DNA of 64,000 bases, from the NCBI GenBank assembly GCA_964247055.1, contig OZ176050.1, positions 10,416,001 through 10,480,000 of the forward strand, in the 5' to 3' direction. Of this stretch, positions 48,009 to 59,800 are shown in pieces. Origin of the DNA: Paragordius varius. Lineage: Eukaryota; Nematomorpha. The position numbers were made by a program, and so were the translations under genes. Each line of letters opens with the position of its first letter. The stretch's first letter is position 1. Under the pieces are notes generated by a model that did no database searches, had not been told where the DNA came from, and saw only the letters and a list, made by a program, of their open reading frames with translations.

Positions 48009-49066
48009 TATTATAATAAATTTATATAATTTTTGCTGAATTATTCCATATATAATAAAACAAATTAAAGTCCCATTTTTTTCTCTTCTAAAATAGGCTA
48101 ATTCTATAAAGCAAAAATTCCGAGATTTCGCGATAAAAAACCTATATATATTTATTTAAATTTTATTAACTATAAATATTTTTGGAAAAGCACAACTTTT
48201 TTCTAAAACTTAATTTAAATCGAAATGTTCGTACTTTAAATTATTTTGAGCAGAATGGAAACGGTATAAAAACACTTTAAGATATTTTAAAAACAATTTT
48301 ATAATTTAATAATGCTATTTCTACCACTTCAGAATTTCGCTTAAAATATTCTCGTTCAAATTTGGGTTAAATATTATTTGTGTGTTTGAACAAAAATTTG
48401 AAAACAAAAAAACCTTTAAATTAGCTGAAGCAAAAAATATTTAGCATCATCGAATTATACTCGAAATATGAAGTACGCTTCAACAAAATTTTGCCTTCAA
48501 GTTTTTAGAAAAACTATGAAACTAATATCGAATTTTAACATATTTCTATCGGGCACTCTGATGTTCGCTATTTTAAGAGAAGTAGCTCATTTAAAAGAAC
48601 AAAATAGTTAATATTTCCGGAGCGTACAACGAATTAATTTTATATTTTCCTTTTTATATGTATTATATAAATTTTAGTGATATTTTAAGAAATGAAGCAT
48701 TTGGTTTACACTAAAAATTTTGTTTAAGACTTTATAACCTTTTCGGGTCGTTTTATATCCCTAAGCGGTTTAAATGTGAATATCTTAGAAAGTATATAAG
48801 GTAATAATCCGAAATAAAAAATTCTTTAGCCTTTTAGGCGCATTATACAAATACATATTTTATAAAATGCAAAAAACACTCATCTCAAACTTTTTTGCCA
48901 CCATTTTTTTCTAATTATTTTTAAATCGCTAATGCATCAGGCAAATAAGTATGTTATGGTTAGAAAATGTAAATAATTAATTCTAAAAAGCTTTCAGGAG
49001 CCATTTTACCAGCAAAAACTTGATAATTTTGAATATCTGGAGCTGTCCTAATTTAAAACTCTAGAA
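48009..49066. repeat. Dispersed repeat D1, second block
   Basis: Homologous to 36716-37330 (see there), interrupted at its right by the hAT at 49067. The D1-like text resumes right of that hAT, at about 51481-51620, suggesting the hAT landed within an older repeat. Confidence 0.4.
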
Positions 49067-51480
49067 CAGTAGTACTCACCAAAAAATTTTGACGGGCCAA
49101 ATAAAATATTTTTTTCGAGGGCCATGAACCTTATAATGGTAAATATTCCATAGCTTTTTGACACATACGCACATATTCACACTCTAAATCACTACAATGA
49201 ATTTTTTGCGGATCGCATGTAAATCCAGCTAAAAATTCGTTTTGCACCATTTAGTATAAAATATTTTGATAACCATTTATTTTGATATTAACCAATATTT
49301 TTCGACAAATTTGGTTTCGTCTCATGACAGGCCAATCTTAATACGTCGTCCATATTATCATCGGTTAATCGATTTCTGCATGTATTCTTGACATTCATTT
49401 TTGAATATGCCGTCTCACGCTCTAAGGGAAATTAGGATAACTTGATTTTTTCATATTTATTTGGCACATCTTGCCAAAACCCTACATACATATCTTTCTT
49501 CTCTACGATTCTCACTGAAAATAGCCTCCAAATTGGATTTATTATTAAAATCTACGAATTCTTCAATGATATGCGCCTGACCGAAACTGAAATTCTCAAT
49601 TTGCTTAATATTGGATATATCCATATGCCATGGATTTTTAACGGGTTTTAAGCAATTTTTGATATATCTAATTCTTTAAATCTTTTTATCTTATTAGATA
49701 AAAATGCTAAATGATTGTCTATTATTAAATTGATCCCCGCTGTAAATTCCATATTTTCTTCATGAATCGTTTTAAGTGTTGGAAAGTTTATATCTTATTT
49801 TTTCCTTCAAAAGCAAATGTTTGATTAGCAAATTTGGTTATTATTTTGCTCCAGGAATTGCATTTAAAAAACTAAGTTTATAAGTAATGTCGCAAAGGTA
49901 GGCTAATAACACCCACCATTTGTCACTATTGATTTCCTTGTCAAACCTTCTGTTATCTTTCATAAATAATAATATTTATGTCTTAGAACAAAAAATCTAT
50001 TTAATACTATGCTAAGGCTTAGCCATCTCACAGCGGTGGACAAAAGAATATTGTCAAACTCACTGTCGTTTAAGAAGGTCTTTGAATTTACGGCGGTTGA
50101 ACTGCCACGGATGTGGTTAGCTATATCGACAAGCGTTTAAATCACTGAATTGAGTGATTCATCTTTTACACGCGAAATCAAGTTTTGCTGATGAATAAAG
50201 CAGCGAAAGGATAAAATATTTTGCAAATTATATTTGTTTTCAAAAGAGGAATAAAAAACTTTTGTATTCCAAACATAGAGAGACAGCCATCTGTCGAAAC
50301 CAATTTTTTCATAGATATTCCATTATTATCGAAAAAAGTGATGATTATTTCGAGAAAACCACTTCCTTTTGTGGTTATATTCATTGGTAAAAATTTTGAA
50401 TATTACTCGTTGATTATATGTTGTCGTTGCGACTCACGAAGAGCGCACATTGAGGTGTTTAACTAATATCAGTGCTAGAATCAATAGCAATACTAATATA
50501 TTTGCAGTTTTTCAGAGCCAAAAATGTATTGTTAAAAATATATTTAGACATATCTTCGATGCTTCGAGCACATGTTGGAAATTGAAGTTTTTAATTGTCT
50601 CATGATTTGATCTTTATTATGGAATTTATCAAATAAAAAGTGCAACCATTTATTAGACATTCTTTTATTAGTTGGGAATCAGTAAACGGTGTCATATATT
50701 TTCCTAAAATATAGCAAATTTTATGAAGCTAATGTTAAGGCTTTTTCCTGGGCGAAATGGACATAATAGATTTTACTTTCTGGTATAATTCCTTAATCTT
50801 TATATACTTTTCGTTTCTTTGCTCATAATTTTTTTGTAATTTATGAGTGTGATGGATTGTAATGTGTTTCAGTATTGTTTTTTTATAATTAAGCTGTCCT
50901 TACATATAATTCAGGTAACAACATTTTAATTTAAAACGACAAAGATTTTTTCATAGGAGTGATTTTATCGGATGACTTATGTTTTTTAGATTAGATGTCA
51001 TCCTTTGAATTATGTTTAAATATTATGTAAATTTTTTCAAAAAATGGGAATATAAATTGAATAATGCCATAAAAACAGGTCAAAATTTAATGATGTTGAT
51101 TTTAAAAATATTTTTAAAAGTTATAAATAATGATGCAGGATAGCAATATAAGAATATGTATATGCAGGTTTAAATTAGGCTTGCTTAAATACAAAAAGGA
51201 ATGCAATGAGAATTAAATAGAATACAGAAACAGAAACAACGTGTGCCAAAATGTGATCATTTTAATGCAGGGAAATTTTTCTACATTTTAAATTCAGTTA
51301 AAAATAAAAATTACCACAATCAAATCTAAAAAAAATAAATTATTATTAAAATAAGCGATAATTCGTTTATGTGTATTTTTAAAATTCATCAATGAAAAAA
51401 TAATTAAGTATCAACATGGTCATAAGGCAATTTTAAAGCACTCTTAGGGCCTCATGCAGCCCGCGGTTTGAGTATCACTG
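49067..51480 (-). mobile_element. hAT transposon remnant, copy 2
   Basis: Ends CAGTAGTACTCACC and GGTTTGAGTATCACTG. Flanks CTCTAGAA and CTCTAAAA share 7 of 8 bases. Minus-strand traces match hAT/DUF4371 transposases: KLVSTDGCLSMFG near 50270-50310 (the CTDGAPSM block) and CFIHQQNLISRVKDES near 50160-50210 (the CxxHQ block). Several interruptions show it is inactive. About 370 bp longer than copy 1, which has internal losses. Confidence 0.82.
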
Positions 51481-52126
51481 CTCTAAAAGTCACAAAATTT
51501 TAAAAAAGTTTTGTTGATAAGAGCAATGTTTAATAATTTTAAAATTTAATAACATTATTTATTAAAAAAATTGAGCTCTGGGGTATAAAATTACCATATC
51601 ATGTCAACTAGCCGAAAAAAGTTAAAGGTTTAAAAAATGTGGGGATATTTTGCTATTTCTGATATGGACCACTTATTGCAAAAAGTAAAATTTCCCAATC
51701 ACTCGTTATGGCCAAAGCAAAAGAATCATGATAATACTCTGTTTTTGTATCAGAATATAAATTTAAAAATATTTTATTTATGGACTGTGCATCTGTCGTA
51801 TTTTAGATCCTCATTTTTGCCGCACACTGTTAAAATACCAATGTACATTTTGAAAAATAGATTTATAATATATAAACAATAGCTCAGGCTTCTCATAAAA
51901 TTTAGGCGCGTTTCAACTCTATTCTGACAATCAATCTCAAGCTGATTGAATATATATTACTTTTGATCATGTTTTTTTTATATGAACCATTACCTATTTA
52001 ATATTAATCTTTTAACCCAATAAAAATATATCAATAACAATAATAAACAAAAGTAAAATTATAATAATATCATATTTGATATTAAATTTATATTTTGGTT
52101 AATTTGTTACACCCGCCTTGTTTGAA
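51481..52126. other. Region upstream of CKS1
   Basis: AT-rich; the first 140 bp resemble D1. An 81-codon plus-strand frame (51637-51882) has no recognisable similarity. No promoter element can be identified. Confidence 0.4.
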
Positions 52127-52405
52127 ATGTCATCTTGCATTTCATACTCGGATAAATATAAAGATGAACAATATGAATACAGGTTTATAATAACATAATT
52201 TAAGACATGTTTTTTTACCAAAAGAATTAGCTGATTTAGTACCCAAGGATAGATTAATGTCTGAAACCGAATGGAGAAGGTTAGGGGTACAACAAAGCTT
52301 AGGTTGGATTCATTATATGGTACACAAACCAGGTAAATTTTAAAATATATTTTAGAACCGCATGTCCTGCTTTTTAGAAGAAAACTAAATTCAGATTCAA
52401 ATTAA
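52127..52405 (+). CDS. CKS1: Cyclin-dependent kinase regulatory subunit CKS1
   Basis: Exons 52127-52182, 52205-52332 and 52356-52405, separated by introns of 22 and 23 bp. The 77-residue product begins [20 protein letters not shown] and continues [56 protein letters not shown], colinear with the whole of CKS1/CKS2 (79 residues in human) including the hinge HKPEPH and the [15 protein letters not shown] helix. CKS proteins bind the CDK1/CDK2 C lobe and phosphothreonine and assist SCF-Skp2 substrate recognition. The stop is 48 bp from the stop of BIG on the other strand, so the two genes converge. Without both tiny introns the frame is lost before the conserved core. Confidence 0.95.
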
Positions 52406-52453
52406 TTAGTCAAACAACAAATTTTTTAATATATTAAATAAATATTGTTATTT

Positions 52454-55400
52454 TTATATCAATCGAGTTATGTGTGGATTAAATTTTTTTTCGTTATGCT
52501 TGTGTTGATTTTTCGGTGTGCTCATACTTAAACTCTGCACGTTGGTTTGATGATGGGAATATCCAATTTTTAAAAACAAGGCTTTAATTAAATTACGTAT
52601 CTCGGCACTTTCGAACATTTCAGCTAATAATTGACACAAGTTTGGATAAAAAGTTTGAATGAGCATTTGAAACTATACGTTAGATAAGTTTTTACTTTAA
52701 TATCAGTTAAAGTAATAAGCCTTGTAAGTAAGGTATTTAAAACGGTGAGCCATGCATCTTTGTGTGATCTCGTTTCAATTTTTATAAAATAATCAATGCT
52801 TTCACTCAAATGCCTAAAATATAGGAATATAGTTTACCTTAAAAGCATTTCTTTAACACCATGGACATCATCTTCATACAACGTAAAAAGGATTTCTAGC
52901 AATAACTCTACACTACATGTTTCTTGCTTTATTAAGTGAGGTTTGGCAGATCCACGAAAATCTAAAATGGTAAACAAAAAAATGTGCAAAATTATTTTAA
53001 AATTATATTTATATTTAAAAGATCAGCCCTTAAAAACATAAAAAAAGGTTTATAAAATTTTTCAATATTAAAATCTTTGTTCATGAAGGTATGTTGACTC
53101 ATAAATAATTATTAGATAGTATATGATAAATTTTCTGCAAACCGGAAACGATGCTTAAAAAAAGAGTTAGACCGTCTACACAGCTAAAAAAATAATTATT
53201 TTCATATAAAAAAAATAAATTGTCATATTTCATATTTAACCAAAATCGATTAATCGCGTCGCTTTATATTTAGTAACGTTAAAAAAATGTCTTGGCTTTT
53301 ACCAAAATATTACGGTTAAAATTTTTAATATACAATATACTCATTTACAAGATGTTTAAAGTTAAATATGACAAATTAATGATTGCTCTGCATTTTTTTG
53401 AAAAAGTGGCGATGTATGATTAAACCTTTTTTTTGTAATTAGAATAAACAAATTTTTGTTTTGTTTTACATTCCACAAAGAATACTGTGGTAATTAAAAA
53501 TTAATGTTTTAATTGGAGAATTCTAATTTTTTCCAATAAATATCCAACTCAAATTATTATTAAAATAAATTTAAACGATTTAGTAATACCGGTAACAAAG
53601 ATCAATATGCTTAAGCACTTACACAACATATAAAACACCTTTTTAGTTTTGATATATTTCCTAGATTATACAAAGGCCACGACATTTATACCATTTTTCG
53701 TCCAAAGCAACATTTTTTCATGCGTTGAAAAATTGTTGCTGTTCGCTTTTTAAAAAAATTTGGTTAAAAAATGTTGTGTTTGGATGAAAAAATGTTTTTG
53801 GTTGAAAAAAAATGTTGATTTTTGTTAAAAAAATGTTGCTTTTACTTAAAAATTTTGCGTTTGGTTGAAAAAATGGTGCGTTTGGATGAAAAAATATTTA
53901 ATTAAAAAAATATTGTCTTTGCTTGTTGCATTTGCTTAAAAAAATGTTGCTTTGATTGAAATATGGTACATATCTACATTATTAAACAAAAGTACTAAGT
54001 AATTTAAATTTTCAAATTATTTTTGCCTTACCTCTATCTCAAAGTTTTAAAAATGGTTCAAAATGAGAGCCTAATTTTTTATATGCTAATAAATATGTTT
54101 TACTGATTTAAATAGATATATCGCTAGTTATTTCAAGAGAAATTTTCAGTATATAAGATGTGAAATAAAAATAAATGTTTTCAATAACAGTTATTTCAAG
54201 CATGCCAGAATTTACGAATTTTAACGTAAATTTTACCGACTTTGTTAATGAACACTTTTACCATCTTACATATTAGTATGTTCTAAATACATGGTGTTCA
54301 TACCATATCTCCAATAATATTGGGTAAATATACGCATGAATATAATTTGGTTAAACTTTATAATGATTGTCCAAAATTTCGAAATAAGTCATGAAAATTA
54401 TGTCACCGGCCAAGTTAATTCATTTTATATATTATTTAGGCAAAAAACTCATCAAAACGTTTAAAAAGGAACACATATAATCATGTTGGAATAGGGATAA
54501 TCAATGATAATAATTCTGTGAATATCAATGCCTTAAATTTAACCCTAGTCGATAAAAATATAACCTTGGATCAATATAATGATGTCAATAAGGCTCATGA
54601 TCTCATATATAGAGTTTTATCCTACATAAAATATTTAACAAATCAAACAAAAACAATGAATTTACTACCACCAATAAACAGGATTCATAGTGATGATAAA
54701 GATGTTTCAAAATCCTTCAAAAAACCACATAATACCGCCATTATTAATAAAAATAAATTCCTTCAATTTATAAAATTAAAAAATAACCACAACATATATA
54801 CCTCTTCGAATTATGAAAATGAGATTGGAGGAAAGAGCCATCGTATTCGATTTACAACCCTAAGCACGTTTACATTCGTAATTAGGAATTTTTTGAAAAA
54901 TTTGAATAAAGGTAGTAATAGTACATTGACAACCAAATCCAACAAAAACATCATATTAGCCAATTCCGTCCCAAGATATACAAAATTAGATTATATAAAA
55001 CCTACAATTTCCACGCAAACTATTTACAATCAAGAAATGATAACCAATACATCATCTCATGAACAGCACATTAATCGATGTTTTGGACACATATACCTGG
55101 ATCAAGAAATGTGTAGTCAGGATAATCGAAACGAAGTCATGCAAGTCAGGATATTCATAGCTAATGCCTTGGATGGAAAATGTATAGGGGTCATAACATG
55201 CCTCCCTCACAAATACAAAATGTCCAAGGAATGTTATACCGAATGTTTGGGAATACAATTCCCTACTGACTTTGACCGAATAAATGATGAATTTGATTCG
55301 GATGATGAAGATAATTATAAGCAAAATTTTGGGTTTGGTAATAATGACAACAAGGATATGGGACGAAATTATCGAAATGATGAACGTGAAAGAAAGAGAA

Positions 55401-56760
55401 TACATTCAAGGGCACAATTGGCCATACTTTTCGTTTGCATAAGTCTTGTATTGGTTTTACCAATATTTTATTTATGTATGTTTGTCATCATAATTGGTAA
55501 GATAGGTTAAAAAGAGTTTCCGCAAAGTGAAATGTTAGATATATTATCAAACAATGACTTATGTATAATTTGTTTGATAATATGAACTTTTATTTGCTAA
55601 ACATTATGGAAAAAAGATTTTTTTGATGATATATGTCAATAAATTTTCATATTGATATTATTAACAAAAAGAAAAGCCGTAATACGACGACCGCCTAAGG
55701 ACTCAAAACCAGCTAATAGTTAGAAGCGAAACCAAAAGCGGTTTCACTAATATTTTAGATAAGCTTAAACCCTAGTTTTGCAAAACAGGCTTCTTGCCTG
55801 TTAGCATCAGCATCCACAAGACTTAGGATCTTACATATTTTAAACAAATGATAATTATGTTTTAGTATAATTATAGTTAGGTCATTTGAAGATATAAAAT
55901 TGATTCAATATATTTTATTTTTATTCAAACAGTTAATTAATTGATTTATTTATAATGCAACTAAAATCATAATCCATTATATATTGAGCCACTTTGGAGT
56001 TAGCAGGAGATAAACTTATTCATATTCCAAAAATTTATACTTTTAGAAAGAGAATTTTTCAATAAGATTCCGAACCATCCAAATAAAATCGAAAAAAGAG
56101 TTATGAAAAATCTTTAAAATGATGAGAATGAGCATTATTTAAATTTAAAACACATCTCAAAGATTGAAATATGAATCACCTAAACGTAAATTAATAATGA
56201 CAAATGCTAATGGCCATCAACTGTAACAAAATAGGTCCTTACTATTTTTATTGTCGAATAGATCATTATTTAAATTTGCCAGTTTTTGCAGAATATATAT
56301 TGAATATTATATTTATAAATTAAAACCGATAGTCGAGTATCGACAAATATATTTTAATTTAGTTTAACCGCCTAATATATAAATTGAAATCTTGGTTATT
56401 AATATTAATGTACTGTTATTGCGGTTGTAATTACCTTTCCAATAAAAAATTAAACAAAAATTATGGTAAGATAATTAAATTATATTGGCCATTATAGGCC
56501 TTAAATTCGATAAACCGATTGATTTATTGTATAAAATCTGCATTATTTGAGATTATTGTGTGTTCAAAAAATTATAATATTTGATATGTTTAAAGCCATG
56601 GTAGATATTTTTAATAGAAACAAAATTTGGCCTTATCAGTTCAAAAAATCACCTTTTTATTATTATAATTTTTTGGAATTCTATAATCAATTTACACAAC
56701 TATGATTATAATTATTGAATATCCCCTATTCTTTAACCAACACAATATTAAAACACGTTG

Positions 56761-56816
<56 letters not shown>

Positions 56817-59800
56817 CAATGGTACATCTAGCTTTTAAAGGAAAAATATGGAGTGAAAGATAATTTCCCCTATACTTCAAATTAATTCACTTTCTTCACT
56901 TATGATTTCAAAGTTTGGTTTTACTGTAAAACATATATATTTATATGGAGAACAAAAATTATATTACTCATTTTGCAAAGAACGGTCCGCAACTCAGAAT
57001 CAGAATTAAATGCCACGGCAAAAGCATGACTTGGTATTAAAAATTGTTTGACAAGATCCAAGCACATTTCTGGTGTCAGGCGATGAAAAAATAGAATACG
57101 ATTAGGTGATGAATGGCCTTGGCTTATACCACTATGATTTGAACGAGCGAAAAGCTGTTTAGATTCTGAAAGTGTTGTTGAGGTTGTTGGAAGCATGGGT
57201 CTTTGATTACCATTGAATGATAAAGGTATTCTTTCTGGGTTGATATTAGGAGTTAAACCAGGACCATTAATATACAGCTCGGCAGGGTTTGGGTAAAACA
57301 AAATATATTTCGTCAAATGTATCAATTCTAGCTGTATGATACAATTTATCGAAATTTGATTGTACGTTTCTTTGGACAAACGTACTTTAATATTATGACC
57401 GGTTTCACGATCAACATTACCGTGTTCGTTATAACTGTCTCCGTGTGATGTTGTTGTTACAGATGATATGTGAGAAGTAGAGTCATTAATGCTAATTTGT
57501 TCCAAATCGTGTGCCTAATATTAAAATAAATATCAAATCCATTATAAAGAATATAAAATTTTATTTGCACTGTAATGTAGGGTAGATCATTTTAGTGAAC
57601 TAAGCGCAGAGGTCAGTTTTGGATGTTTTGCAAAACATATTATACTTCGTAAGGCGTACTTTAAAAAAATGCACGTAAAAAGTAAAAACTTTACCATAAC
57701 TTATAAAAGATGTATTCAAAAGATCATGGCATGCTTGTATCTATTTAGTCTATGCAATGTCAGCTTTATACTTTGGTAAAAATAAAAAATAGAATGATAA
57801 TTTATACCTTTAAATTTCTATCAGTTTCAAAACATAATACTCATTAAAAAGGTAAATAAAAATATAAATTACCAATTTTTTTGTGGAATGTTGATAATAT
57901 TTTTCGTTGTATGCTTTAGCCATTTCCATTAACCTAGGTAAAAAAGAGTTCACATAATAAATAACGAGAAAAAAGCGTATAAAAATACATATTTTTAATA
58001 ATATAAATTTTCAATTATTTAAATATATTCTTCCAACCATTACAAATAAAATGGTAAAAGATAATATGAATGGTTTAACAATTTACTCATTAGGTTGCGT
58101 TGTTTTATATATAGCTTTGATGATATCCATTGTATTTTGCCATTCAGATTGACCAAATTTTAGACCGTTGCTCACAATCATATTCTCCAAACAACTTAAA
58201 GCTGCTCTAGCTAACAATTCATTACCTAATAACGATATTGCAAAAAAAAGATTATTTTTCATATTAACCAAGTGTACATAAATATCAGATATGACACAGA
58301 AAAAAACAATACTACTTGCAAAAAGGCAAAAATTATAAAATAAAATTAAATATTCTTTGCAAAATTATGTTCGTATCTTTGCAAATAACGTTGAAAGTTT
58401 TCAATAACTTTATCAATATTCAGTTTTGTATGCTTAGAAAGCTGTGCACAATTTCATAATTTGGCCATAATCGAAAAAAAATTATTTAATTAATTTTATG
58501 ATTCAGCTTTTGGATTAATTTTTCTTTAATTATTCTTATGTCATATTAACTCTCTTGTTTATTTTGTTCTCCCATCAAAAGGAGTTTAGATCTTTGTTCA
58601 AAGCAAATGCATAGATTAAAACCATAATGAAAGAGAGCGACAAGATAAAAGAAATAAGAAATTCAATACCACCATAAATGATAATCTAAAACCATTTCAA
58701 CCGCACAAAATATTATGTAGTTGTCATAGAATATAGGGTCCCAACAAACCCCAAAAACAACAATTCAGACACCACCCCCCAAAAAAACAAAAAAATTATT
58801 ATTTTTATATAAAATATTTACATCGTAATATTTTATGGTATATAAAAAAACATACTATGGATGAATTTAATTTATGCACACTTATTAACTGATATTAGAT
58901 CAAAAACACATTAAAAGCAACAACTTACCTTGCTTCAGGCACCACAAAAGTTGATCATAAAATTCACACAATAGGGTTGTACACAAAGGATCATAAAATT
59001 GGGAAAATATATCAACGATAGCGTACAGAGCATGGTTACACGTCGTAATCATCCATTCAGATTTCTATCATTGACACAAAAATTAACTTTAAAAAAATTA
59101 TAAAATATATAAGTTACGTGTATTAATGTGTTCAAATCAATACACAGATAATTATTGATTTTAATGATTAAGACAATATGCACGTTTGTTCAATTATATC
59201 AACAGATAATATAAGTTAAAATTATGAACCTATATTTTTTATATTATGTTCGATAATCCGCTGTGCGATTTTGTATATCTTATTTGGGAAAATGCTATAT
59301 GTTATAATATTATTCGAGTAAAAAAATATAACTGAGTTTCATAAATAACCTTATAAATAACACAATTTCCCAAAATATAAAAAATGATTTAAATAGCCTA
59401 AACTAATAGTTATATGTTCCATTTTGAATACCTGTATCTTGTCCGGCACCGTTTTCATATTATCGAAAATTCTAAAGAACACTTTAAAAAAATCTTTCCA
59501 CCAATGTTGCAAAAAAGTTGATCCATAACTTTTTAGCACGTCAAACATGATTGTTAGCGCTCTTTAAAGTATTAGATAAAAACAATTAATATTTATATGA
59601 CAGATTTAAGAAGCAATATCATTAATTTATAACAATATTTAAGTTAAAATAACTGAAAAAATATGCTAATTTAAATACGAAAGATCTTTTACCATATATA
59701 ATGTGGCACAGATAAAATTTATATTTAAAGCTCACCTGGTTCTTATGTCCAAAGAACAACGGTTAATTACACAAGAAAGTTCAAAGAGAATGGGAAACCA

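Noticed and set aside
51637-51882. 81-codon plus-strand frame upstream of CKS1
   Set aside because: Composition is typical of AT-rich non-coding sequence, no family match, and no splice link to CKS1 was found.
54518-54520. GTG as the start of the nested membrane protein
   Set aside because: The frame is open upstream to an AG acceptor at 54439, and a 26-bp intron links it to an ATG-led signal-peptide exon.
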